Shown: piece by piece, positions 6,254 through 13,157 of the stretch
How the letters are laid out: every line of letters begins with the position of its first letter
Position numbering within the stretch: the first letter of the stretch is position 1
The notes under the pieces: model-generated
Told to the model about the DNA's origin: nothing
The model's database searches: none
The model's input: the letters and a program-made list of their open reading frames with translations, nothing else
Source: Oxalobacteraceae bacterium UBA5157
GTDB taxonomy: Bacteria > Pseudomonadota > Gammaproteobacteria > Burkholderiales > Burkholderiaceae_D
Length of the DNA stretch: 13,592 nucleotides
Direction: 5' to 3'
Assembly: GCA_002415335.1 (NCBI GenBank)
Contig: DHXL01000380.1
Coordinates: 1 to 13,592 of the forward strand
Position numbers and translations under genes: made by a program

Positions 6254-7167
6254 CATTTCCTCACTACAAATGCCACGCCGATCACTGCCAGCACCATGCC
6301 GGCCATGCCAGTGGCGCTGAATGCCTCGCCAAACATCGCCCACGCCATCACGGCCGTGGTGGGCGGCGTTAAATACATCAGACTGGCTACGCGCGTCGCG
6401 GCGCTTTTCCGGATCAGCGCAAACAGCAAGAAAATCGCACCAATCGACAACGCCAGGATCGACCACAGGATTGCGCCGATCAGGCTGGGTGTCCATCGCA
6501 CGGTCTGCAGTGCCGGAGTGAAGTGCTCGAATGCGATTGCGAACGGCAATGTCACGATCAACGATGCCGCAAACTGGATGATGGTGCCGGTACGCAGATC
6601 GAAGTGCGCGCAATAGCGCTTTTGGTAGAGCGTGCCGCCGGTGATCGACAATAATGCGAACACGCACAAGCCAATGCTTTGCCATGACAAGCCGACCAGG
6701 CCGATCTTGTTGACAACCACCAGCGCAACCCCGCCCAAGCCGAACAGTAAACCGACCCATTGCCGACCGCGCACTGTTTCGCCGACCAGCCGCGCCGCAA
6801 ATGCGGTCAGCACTGGTTGCATGCCGACGATCAAGGCCGAGACGCCGGCGGGCATGCCGAGCTTGATCGCACACCACACGCCCCCAAGATAACCGGCTTG
6901 AAGCAGGATGCCGGCAAAGGCGATATGCCTGATTTTGCCATGCGGCCACGGCGCGTGCAGCACCAGAACGATGGGCACCAGCAACATTAATACACCGGTA
7001 AAGCGCAGCACCAGGAAAGTCAACGGCGGCGCGTACGGCAAGCCAAACTTGGCGACCACGAAACCGGTGCTCCAGATCAGCACGAAAAGCATGGGCATCG
7101 CCGCCATCCAGGGATTTTGCGGCGGATCGGCGGCGAGAGAAATGGCAGGATTTGCGCTGGGAGTCAT
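6253..7167 (-). CDS. DMT-superfamily transporter with two EamA domains
   Basis: This inner-membrane protein of 304 residues has about ten hydrophobic helices in two homologous EamA halves, the standard layout of drug/metabolite transporters. The first half covers about residues 22-153 and begins PMLFVLIWSTGFVVAKFGL. The second covers about 163-303 and includes the typical LSIGAIFLLFALIRKSAATRVASLMYLTPPTTAV. The loop after the first half has the common GETVRGRQWVGLLFGLGGV sequence. Members export amino acids, metabolites or drugs, but the substrate cannot be told here. The start at 7167 has only a weak AAGAAG about 12 bases ahead. The stop codon overlaps the thioesterase start, so the pair forms an operon. 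Confidence 0.92.
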   Translation of the reverse strand: MTPSANPAISLAADPPQNPWMAAMPMLFVLIWSTGFVVAKFGLPYAPPLTFLVLRFTGVLMLLVPIVLVLHAPWPHGKIRHIAFAGILLQAGYLGGVWCAIKLGMPAGVSALIVGMQPVLTAFAARLVGETVRGRQWVGLLFGLGGVALVVVNKIGLVGLSWQSIGLCVFALLSITGGTLYQKRYCAHFDLRTGTIIQFAASLIVTLPFAIAFEHFTPALQTVRWTPSLIGAILWSILALSIGAIFLLFALIRKSAATRVASLMYLTPPTTAVMAWAMFGEAFSATGMAGMVLAVIGVAFVVRK

Positions 7168-7238
7168 GCTTCGATTCTTCTTGGAGATGCGTCGTGGATA
7201 GGGATGCGTATCCTAACCTTATCCGGATTCCGATGCTG

Positions 7239-7263
7239 GCCTGCCGCTACGGGTTCGGCAGGC
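7239..7263. repeat. GC-rich hairpin between the transporter gene and phaP
   Basis: GCCTGCCG (7239-7246) and CGGCAGGC (7256-7263) pair perfectly over a 9-base loop. An AT-rich block (about 7265-7310) follows. On the minus strand the hairpin would fall in the leader of the transporter mRNA if transcription starts in that AT-rich block. No proper T-run follows on either strand. Confidence 0.5.
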
Positions 7264-7356
7264 ACAGTTTTAATTGTAAATAAGCGTAGGTATTCTATTA
7301 TTAAAATTCAACATGCAGAAATCACCTGCTAATTGATGCATCGCGGGAAAAGGCGC

Positions 7357-7384
7357 TTGACATGGCCGAGCCAGCCCGTACAAT
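7357..7384 (+). promoter_or_regulatory. Strong sigma70 promoter of phaP
   Basis: A perfect TTGACA (7357-7362) and TACAAT (7379-7384) are 16 bases apart. Transcription should start near 7391, leaving a leader of about 70 bases. Two copies of GTTGCA (7392-7397 and 7417-7422) sit right after the start point, where a repressor such as PhaR could act; that part is a guess. Confidence 0.85.
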
Positions 7385-7461
7385 GGCTCTTGTTGCAGTG
7401 CACCAAGAATCAGCGCGTTGCACCCACTGTCATCCCAATTCATCTCATTAGGAGAAACCCC

Positions 7462-8025
7462 GTGTCCACCTTCCCCGAACAATTTTCTGCAGCAACCAAA
7501 GCCAATTTCGAAGCACAAATCGCCATGCTGACCGCATTGACCAATAAAACGTTCGAAAGCGTCGAAAAGATTATCGACCTCAACATGAACGTCGCCAAGG
7601 CATCGCTGGAAGAATCGACTGCCACTGCAAAACAGATCCTGGCCGCCAAAGACCCACAAGAATTTTTCTCGTTGACCGCAGCCCAGGCCCAACCGAGCGC
7701 CGAAAAAGCAATCGCCTACGGCCGTCACCTGGCCAATATCGCATCCGCCGCACAAGCCGAATTCACCAAAGCGGCAGAAGAGCAGATCGCCGAAACGAAT
7801 CGCAAGGTCATCGCGCTGGTCGAAGAAGTAAGCAAGAATGCACCGGCCGGCTCGGAAAGCGCAGTCGCGTTCGTCAAGTCCACGATCGGCAACGCCAGCG
7901 CCGGTTTCGAGCAATTCAGCAAGACTACCAAGCAAGCTGCCGAAACGCTCGAAGCGAACATGAATACAGCCACCAGCCAGTTCGTGCAAGCCGCTGAAAA
8001 AACCGCTTCGCGCGCCAAGAAGTAA
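7462..8025 (+). CDS. phaP: Phasin, polyhydroxyalkanoate granule-associated protein
   Basis: Phasins coat PHA storage granules in the cytoplasm, limit their fusion and aid polymer synthesis. The product has 187 residues and starts at a GTG with AGGAGA at 7450-7455, six bases upstream. The N-terminus STFPEQFSAATKANFEAQIA and the following helical region to about residue 105 match the phasin family of Burkholderiales (Phasin_2). The protein has no cysteine or tryptophan, is rich in Ala, Lys and Glu, and is predicted to be nearly all amphipathic helix, with a short basic tail SRAKK. The frame is open upstream to 7333, but that extension has no ribosome binding site and begins before the promoter, so it is not coding. 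A strong promoter and a terminator make this a single-gene unit with likely high expression. No PHA synthase or phaR gene is within view. Confidence 0.94.
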   Translation: MSTFPEQFSAATKANFEAQIAMLTALTNKTFESVEKIIDLNMNVAKASLEESTATAKQILAAKDPQEFFSLTAAQAQPSAEKAIAYGRHLANIASAAQAEFTKAAEEQIAETNRKVIALVEEVSKNAPAGSESAVAFVKSTIGNASAGFEQFSKTTKQAAETLEANMNTATSQFVQAAEKTASRAKK

Positions 8026-8086
8026 TCGCCATCTGGCGCATCCGACTGACCCTCGGGTAGTCGGTTCCCCAACAAGATGCGGTTCG

Positions 8087-8116
8087 AATGCCCCCGAATA
8101 TCCGGGGCATTTTTTT
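8087..8116 (+). terminator. Intrinsic terminator of phaP
   Basis: AATGCCCC (8087-8094) pairs with GGGGCATT (8104-8111), and seven T residues follow from 8110 to 8116. It ends the phasin transcript 62 bases after its stop. The T-run overlaps the stop codon (8115-8117) of the convergent DUF349 gene. On the minus strand the hairpin has no U-tail, so it is efficient in one direction only. Confidence 0.9.
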
Positions 8117-10598
8117 AACTGCCGCCGTGGGCATCGTTCAGCAAGCGGTCGATACGGGCACAAGTCTGGGCATCCGCCAAGGCAGGCAGACACAGCAAAC
8201 CCAGCCATTGGGCGGCAGCGGAAACCGGCTTTTGTCCAGCCTTGAGCGACGATTGCAGCACCTCCACTTGCAGCGCCAAGCGTTCGCGCGACAGTTCCGC
8301 CGGACTGTCGACCCCTGCCACAATTTCACAACGCAACAAGACCTGCGCCAGCGGCGCGCGATTTCGCTCGAGCAGCGATGCGTACTGGCGATCGTTCGCC
8401 TGCAACGCCTTGGACGCGGCGTCGAAACGCGCGTGCAACGCGCGCTCGGTGTCGGTCGCCAGCAAGGCAAGCGCTTGCCAGGCGTGCCGCGCGCCATCGT
8501 CCTGTGCCACGCCATCGACCAGCGCCTGTTCTAGTTGCCGGCACAGCTGCAACTTGGCGCGCAGCGTGGACTGTTCCACTGACGCCGCCACCCGCTTGGC
8601 CGCATCCAGGCACGCCTGCAATCCGGCTTGGGCCGACTTGTAGCGTGCCTCGACCTGCCCCTCGGCGGCACGCGGCACCGGAGCGATCTTGCTCCACCCG
8701 TCCCGCACCTCGCGCAAGGTGGTCTTGATCGCCGCTTCGTCGGCGTCCAAAGCGGCTTCCAGAAGCGCACACAGCGCTTCCTTCGCGTCCAGATTCTGTC
8801 GCCGCGCCGCGTCGGCCGCTGCTGCTCCTTCCTTGCGTTGGGCAAATACTGCGTCGCAAGCGCCACGAAAACGCTGCCAAAGCTGTTGTTCGGCCGCGCG
8901 CTCCAATGGCAAGGATTTGGCCTGTTCCTGCCAGCGGTCCTGCAACGCACGCAAGTTCTCAAGCGCGCCGCGCTGGTTCGGGTTCAGGTCTTTGGCTTGC
9001 GCGATCAATTTTTCACGCCGCTGTATTTCGGCCTCGCGCTCCTCCGTCAGCGGCGCCGACAGCGTCTGCATCGCCCGGCTGAACTCCGCGTCGAGTTGCT
9101 TCTTTTCTTTACGGTCGATGGTGCCAAGACGTTGCCAAGCTTGCGTCGCGCGCGCGCAAAACGCGGCCAGCGCCTTCCAGTCAGTTACCGAATCACCCAG
9201 TGGCGGACCATCCTGATCGCTGCTATTGGCGGACGCCGCGCATTGCCGGACCTCGGCGATGATGGCCAACGCCTTGGCCGCATTGTTCTGGCGCTCCTCC
9301 GCCAATTTCTTGAAGTGTTCCGCCGCCGGCGCATACGCGGCCGTACAGGCCGCATCGAAGCGCTCCCACAATTCCTTGCTTGCCGGCCCGGCTGAAGTAT
9401 CCAGTGATTTCCAGCGTTCGCGCAGGCTGCCGACTTGCTTGGCCAACTCAGGCACGGCGAGCGCCTTGGCCGGCAGACCGTCTGCCGCCTTCAGCAATTC
9501 TTCGCGTGAAATATTGCCACCCCACTTGGCCCAGCCCTGCAAGCGGCTCAATTCACCGCGCGCCTTGGCCAGCCGCGCGGCCTGTGTCTCGGACAGGCGC
9601 GCCGCTTTCAAATCGATGGCGCGCAAGGATTTATCGTATTCGAGCGCGGCATGCAAGGCGCCATCCTGCAAAGCCTGCTCCAGGCCCGCCATCGCATCCA
9701 GCAGGTTCTGCCTGGTTTCACTCGAGACGGCAGGCGCCGGCGCCACTGGCTCCGTGGCGGGCGGTGCAGTCTCGTCGACCGGCGGCGCCGGCTGGTGCGG
9801 CTCGGCGATGCGCGCACTTTCCTGTTCGCGCGCTGCGCTGGCGGCTTCACGTGCGGAGAGCGCCAACAGCACCTGACGCGCGGCGTGATGCTGATCGAGA
9901 AACCCGGACAGCATATTTTTCGGCAGCGATGGCGCCTCGCGCGCAGACACGTGCGCCGCCAGCTCCCGCTCCAGCGCATCGAGCGTCTGGACCGCATCGG
10001 CGACTGTGTCCGCTTGCAGCTGTGCGCCATCCATCACCCCGCGCAGTCGGGCCGAGCCATCGATGATGGCGCGCTGCAAAGCGGCTTGTTCTTGCAACCG
10101 CTCGCCCAATGCCGCGCGGATCTGCTCGAAGGATTGCTGCAATTCCTGCGGCGGACCGCCGATCGCCTGCCACGCGCGATCGAGTTCCGCCACCTGGCTC
10201 GGCACCAGCAGCCGTTCCTGCACGAGCCGCTGCGCCTCATCCAGCCGCACTTGCGCATGGCGTCGCCGCGCCTCTTGTTGAATCAACGCATCGAGGCGAC
10301 CGTGCACCAGCTTGGCGACCCTGCGATCGGCGTTGCGCATCGCCTGTTCGACTTGTTCCAGCATCAGTTTGGATTGGATCAGGCCGGCCGCTTGCAGGCG
10401 TGCATCGGCGAACTGGCATTGCAGAATGAATGCGACAGCGGACGATTCATCTTTCAGCGCCGCTGCCTCCTTCAATGCGGATTGCCTGGCCAGCATCGAC
10501 CCACCCAGAGCGTCCGGCCCGACCGGCTGCGGTTGCCGCGCCGCGGCCGGGACGCTGGAAGAGGGTTGTGGGCGGCGCTTGAAAAGGAAGTCGAACAT
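8115..10598 (-). CDS. Large helical DUF349-domain protein of unknown function
   Basis: This 827-residue protein is almost entirely predicted alpha helix and has no signal peptide or membrane segment. The N-terminus MFDFLFKRRPQPSS leads into a helical region (about 35-265). A Pro/Ala-rich linker follows (about 266-292), then several DUF349-like units of roughly 60-70 residues from about 360 onward. Their marks include LWERFDAACTAAYAPAAEHF, LWQRFRGACDAVFAQRKE and VEARYKSAQAGLQACL. The last 80 residues end near RIDRLLNDAHGGS. The role of DUF349 is not established to my knowledge; a scaffold or nucleic-acid-related role is only speculation. The start is uncertain. ATG 10598 gives the most natural N-terminus, while ATGs at 10604 and 10646 are in frame; none has a good ribosome binding site. 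It is convergent with phaP and divergent from the diguanylate cyclase. Confidence 0.88.
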   Translation of the reverse strand: MFDFLFKRRPQPSSSVPAAARQPQPVGPDALGGSMLARQSALKEAAALKDESSAVAFILQCQFADARLQAAGLIQSKLMLEQVEQAMRNADRRVAKLVHGRLDALIQQEARRRHAQVRLDEAQRLVQERLLVPSQVAELDRAWQAIGGPPQELQQSFEQIRAALGERLQEQAALQRAIIDGSARLRGVMDGAQLQADTVADAVQTLDALERELAAHVSAREAPSLPKNMLSGFLDQHHAARQVLLALSAREAASAAREQESARIAEPHQPAPPVDETAPPATEPVAPAPAVSSETRQNLLDAMAGLEQALQDGALHAALEYDKSLRAIDLKAARLSETQAARLAKARGELSRLQGWAKWGGNISREELLKAADGLPAKALAVPELAKQVGSLRERWKSLDTSAGPASKELWERFDAACTAAYAPAAEHFKKLAEERQNNAAKALAIIAEVRQCAASANSSDQDGPPLGDSVTDWKALAAFCARATQAWQRLGTIDRKEKKQLDAEFSRAMQTLSAPLTEEREAEIQRREKLIAQAKDLNPNQRGALENLRALQDRWQEQAKSLPLERAAEQQLWQRFRGACDAVFAQRKEGAAAADAARRQNLDAKEALCALLEAALDADEAAIKTTLREVRDGWSKIAPVPRAAEGQVEARYKSAQAGLQACLDAAKRVAASVEQSTLRAKLQLCRQLEQALVDGVAQDDGARHAWQALALLATDTERALHARFDAASKALQANDRQYASLLERNRAPLAQVLLRCEIVAGVDSPAELSRERLALQVEVLQSSLKAGQKPVSAAAQWLGLLCLPALADAQTCARIDRLLNDAHGGS

Positions 10599-10628
10599 GG
10601 GCATGAAAGTAAGGCTGGAAAAACAGAC

Positions 10629-10636
10629 ATCATAGC
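10629..10636 (-). promoter_or_regulatory. Candidate extended -10 promoter of the DUF349 gene
   Basis: The minus strand reads TGCTATGAT, an extended -10 element (TGn before TATGAT at 10634-10629). Transcription would start near 10622, about 24 bases before ATG 10598. A weak TTCATC (10659-10654) is the only -35 candidate and is 19 bases away. If this promoter is right, the ATG at 10646 is excluded as a start. Confidence 0.4.
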
Positions 10637-10687
10637 AAGTCCGCATGCGCCGCGATGAACCGTCTGATTGAAGCGCATTAGTTTATT

Positions 10688-10702
10688 GCCAATGGCGTTG
10701 GC
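10688..10702. repeat. Small palindrome between the DUF349 and diguanylate cyclase genes
   Basis: GCCAA and TTGGC flank TGGCG in the divergent intergenic region. It could be an operator half-site pair, but short dyads of this size also occur by chance. Confidence 0.25.
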
Positions 10703-10810
10703 CAGAAGGATGTTGCCGCAGGAACTTTTTGACGCATGGCAACTCCAATCCGTTCCGGGCCGGTTCGCACCGTCTGCGCGCCGGCTGACCTTTCGGGACC
10801 ACACAATGCC

Positions 10811-12322
10811 ATGAACACCCGATCGAATCACTTCATGCGCAGCCTCGCTCGCCATCCGGCCGTTTATGGGTCGGCATTACTGATTGTTTTGACAACGCTG
10901 GTCGGGCTCGCGTATTTGCACGGACGTCAACTTGCGCTTGCGAAGACCGAAAGAGCGCTCGACGAGCGCGTCAATGCGCATAAATATTATTTGCAGGACG
11001 CACTCGGCAAATTCTCGCTGACGCCCGAAATCATCGCGAGCATGCCCGAGGTCAAACAGGCGTTGGCACAACCGAGCCCGGAAAACTCGGCGTCACTGAC
11101 GCGGCTGTTCGACGATGTGGCGCGCGGCACGCAGGCGGACCGCATCTTCGTGATGAATACCGGCGGGACGGCGATTGCCTCGAATGTGGGGCCGAAACTG
11201 CCGGCGATCATCGGAGAAAATTACGGCGTGCGTCCGTATTTTCAGCAGGCAATCTCGGGTCAGACAGGGCACTTTGTCGGGATAGGGAAGGCCAGCAACG
11301 AGCTCGGGCTATTCCTGTCGCGCCCGGTCGCGATCGAGGACAAGATCGTCGGTGTCGTCGCAGTCCGTGTATCGCTGTCGCTGGAAGTTTTTCGGTCCAT
11401 CTTGAAACAGTATTGGAAAGACAAGGCCGAGGTCGCCATGATCGCGGACGAACATGGCGTCATTTTTTCCAGCCCGATCGACCAGTGGATGTACCACACG
11501 ATGGCGCCGCTGCCAGCCGCCGTTGCCCGCGAGCTCCACGCCGGCCGACAATACGGGGATCGCAAGTTGCAGCCGCTGGCGATGCAAATTGGCGAGTCGC
11601 TAACCAATGAAATGCGCTTCGTGCGCTTCGCGGACATACCGAACCGGGTGTTCCTGCAAAAATCCTATTCGATCGGCGAAATCGGCGATCGCGTGTACTT
11701 GAACGTCAACGCGTCACAATATTGGGAACCGGTGGTGTCGTATACGATCATCGCGGCACTGATTGCGCTGGCCACGCTGCTGATCACGATCGCCGGAGTT
11801 CAGCGCTGGTGTTACCGCACCAAACTGGTGGAGGCGGCGATCCACGATCCGCTGACCGGCCTGTACACGCGCCTGTACATGAACGATTGGATAAAGAACG
11901 CTTTGCGCGCCCATCATCGCGACGAAGGCGCCGGCTTTGCGCTGATACTGTTCGACCTTGATGAGTTCAAGCTGGTCAATGACAAGCATGGCCACCTGGT
12001 CGGTGATACGGTGCTCAAGGAAGTGGGGCGCGTGATCACCAGTTCGGTACGCGCCGACGCGATGGCGGTGCGCTACGGCGGCGAGGAGCTGGCGTTGTTC
12101 ATGCGCTACGGCGACAGCAAGGAGGTGCTGGCGCTGGCGGAACGTATCCGTAGCAGGCTGGCAACGAGCGGGGTCGAGACCAGCGCCGGCCGCCTCGCAA
12201 TCACGATCAGCGCCGGCGTCGCGTTGCACCTGCCAGGGGAATCGTCGAATGCCTTGTTCGTCCGCGCCGACGAGAAATTGTACGCGGCGAAGAAAGCAGG
12301 CCGCAACCGGATTTGTTCTTAG
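10811..12322 (+). CDS. Membrane diguanylate cyclase with DctB-like periplasmic CACHE sensor and GGDEF domain
   Basis: This protein is expected to make the second messenger cyclic di-GMP from two GTP in response to a periplasmic signal. From ATG 10811 it has 503 residues: membrane helix 1 (about 17-37), a periplasmic double-CACHE domain (about 55-300), membrane helix 2 (about 308-331) and a GGDEF domain (about 340-503). The sensor contains DRIFVMNTGGTAIASN and GENYGVRPYFQQAISG, which resemble the dicarboxylate sensor DctB. The cyclase domain has the metal-binding FDLDEFK (D382) and the active-site motif RYGGEEL (423-427), with Leu in place of the usual final Phe. The product-inhibition site reads RADA where RxxD is expected, so feedback control may be lost. 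The start is uncertain: ATG 10736 is also in frame, and no start has a strong ribosome binding site. No EAL domain is present. Confidence 0.92.
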   Translation: MNTRSNHFMRSLARHPAVYGSALLIVLTTLVGLAYLHGRQLALAKTERALDERVNAHKYYLQDALGKFSLTPEIIASMPEVKQALAQPSPENSASLTRLFDDVARGTQADRIFVMNTGGTAIASNVGPKLPAIIGENYGVRPYFQQAISGQTGHFVGIGKASNELGLFLSRPVAIEDKIVGVVAVRVSLSLEVFRSILKQYWKDKAEVAMIADEHGVIFSSPIDQWMYHTMAPLPAAVARELHAGRQYGDRKLQPLAMQIGESLTNEMRFVRFADIPNRVFLQKSYSIGEIGDRVYLNVNASQYWEPVVSYTIIAALIALATLLITIAGVQRWCYRTKLVEAAIHDPLTGLYTRLYMNDWIKNALRAHHRDEGAGFALILFDLDEFKLVNDKHGHLVGDTVLKEVGRVITSSVRADAMAVRYGGEELALFMRYGDSKEVLALAERIRSRLATSGVETSAGRLAITISAGVALHLPGESSNALFVRADEKLYAAKKAGRNRICS

Positions 12323-12339
12323 CGCCCGTCGCCTGTACG

Positions 12340-13143
12340 CTACGCGTCGCGGTACTCCGCCGAAAGCGCCTGCAACCCGGCCAGCATCTTCTTGAATGCA
12401 GCGGCGGTCTGACCCGGCTCCCCCTTGACGCCCAGTTCAATGTGGCGCCGCAACTCGCCCTCGCCGATGCTGGGCAAGCTGAATACTTTTACCAGCGGGA
12501 ATTCGGCTTCGATCTTTTCCATCAGAGGCGTCAAGGTCGACTCCGCGATTTCAAATACCAGCACGGCTTGCTCCAGCCGCGGCACCTGGTGAAACAAGTG
12601 CGAGTACGCGGTATCGAGGACCCATTCGATCATCGGCCACGCCATCACCGGGAACCCCGGGACGAAATAGTGGGCGCCGCGCCCGCTGCTATTGCGAACT
12701 GAAAATCCTGGGATCTTGTTGAACGGGTTCGGGATGATCGCCGCCCCCTCCGGAAACTCGCCCATCTTCAAGCGGTGCTGATTGTCGGCCGCGCTCAGGT
12801 TGACCGGTTTGCCGGTCTCGCGCGCGACATCCGCCATCCGCTCCTGGATCTTGACCATCGCTTCCTGATGCAATGCCAGCGGCACTTCCAGCGCGTCGGC
12901 AGCGCATTGGCGCGTGTGGTCGTCCGGCGTGGCGCCAATGCCGCCACACGAAAACACGATGTCGTCGCTCGCCAGCGTGCGCCTGAGCGTCGCGGTAATG
13001 CGTGCCGGATCGTCGCCGACATATTCCGCCCATGCAAGCTGCAGTCCGCGCGCCGCCAGCACCGCGACTACCTTGGGGAAGTGCTTGTCGGCGCGTTTGC
13101 CGGACAGGATTTCGTCGCCGATGATGATAAGTCCGATAGCCAT
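12340..13143 (-). CDS. CinA-like molybdopterin-binding domain protein (competence/damage-inducible protein A family)
   Basis: The 267-residue protein consists of the MoCF-type domain found at the N-terminus of CinA. Its motifs are GDEILSG (9-15), GGIGATPDDHT (67-77), the NQHRLKMGEFPEGAAIIPNPFNKIPG region (121-146) and VPGFPVMAWPMIEWV (161-175). The C-terminal CinA amidohydrolase domain (nicotinamide mononucleotide deamidase) is absent. CinA N-domains are linked to pyrophosphatase activity on ADP-ribose and related nucleotides, but the role of this stand-alone form is not clear, and a molybdenum cofactor role is not implied. The start at 13143 follows the EI24-like gene by 14 bases, which indicates an operon; the ribosome binding site is a weak GAAGAA. 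The frame is open further upstream to 13566, but there it lies over the EI24-like gene and is not coding. Confidence 0.92.
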   Translation of the reverse strand: MAIGLIIIGDEILSGKRADKHFPKVVAVLAARGLQLAWAEYVGDDPARITATLRRTLASDDIVFSCGGIGATPDDHTRQCAADALEVPLALHQEAMVKIQERMADVARETGKPVNLSAADNQHRLKMGEFPEGAAIIPNPFNKIPGFSVRNSSGRGAHYFVPGFPVMAWPMIEWVLDTAYSHLFHQVPRLEQAVLVFEIAESTLTPLMEKIEAEFPLVKVFSLPSIGEGELRRHIELGVKGEPGQTAAAFKKMLAGLQALSAEYRDA

Positions 13144-13157
13144 GATGGATTCTTCGT

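Noticed and set aside
6257..6949. Upstream extension of the thioesterase frame
   Set aside because: This part overlaps the EamA transporter in another frame and is Arg/Cys-rich without motifs. The hotdog domain begins only after 6253.
7333..7461. N-terminal extension of the phasin frame
   Set aside because: It begins before the phaP promoter's -35 element and lacks a ribosome binding site. The GTG at 7462 has a strong one.
7270..8208. A 312-residue minus-strand frame rich in Cys, Gly and Phe
   Set aside because: It is the antisense of phaP and crosses both its promoter and terminator. Its composition is that of a mirrored Ala/Lys-rich gene.
9651..10658. A 335-residue plus-strand frame opposite the DUF349 gene
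   Set aside because: It is Arg/Leu/Gln-rich antisense of a helical Ala/Glu/Gln-rich gene, with no recognisable domain.
11714..12229. A 171-residue minus-strand frame opposite the diguanylate cyclase
   Set aside because: It covers the GGDEF domain in antisense, and the plus-strand motifs are intact.
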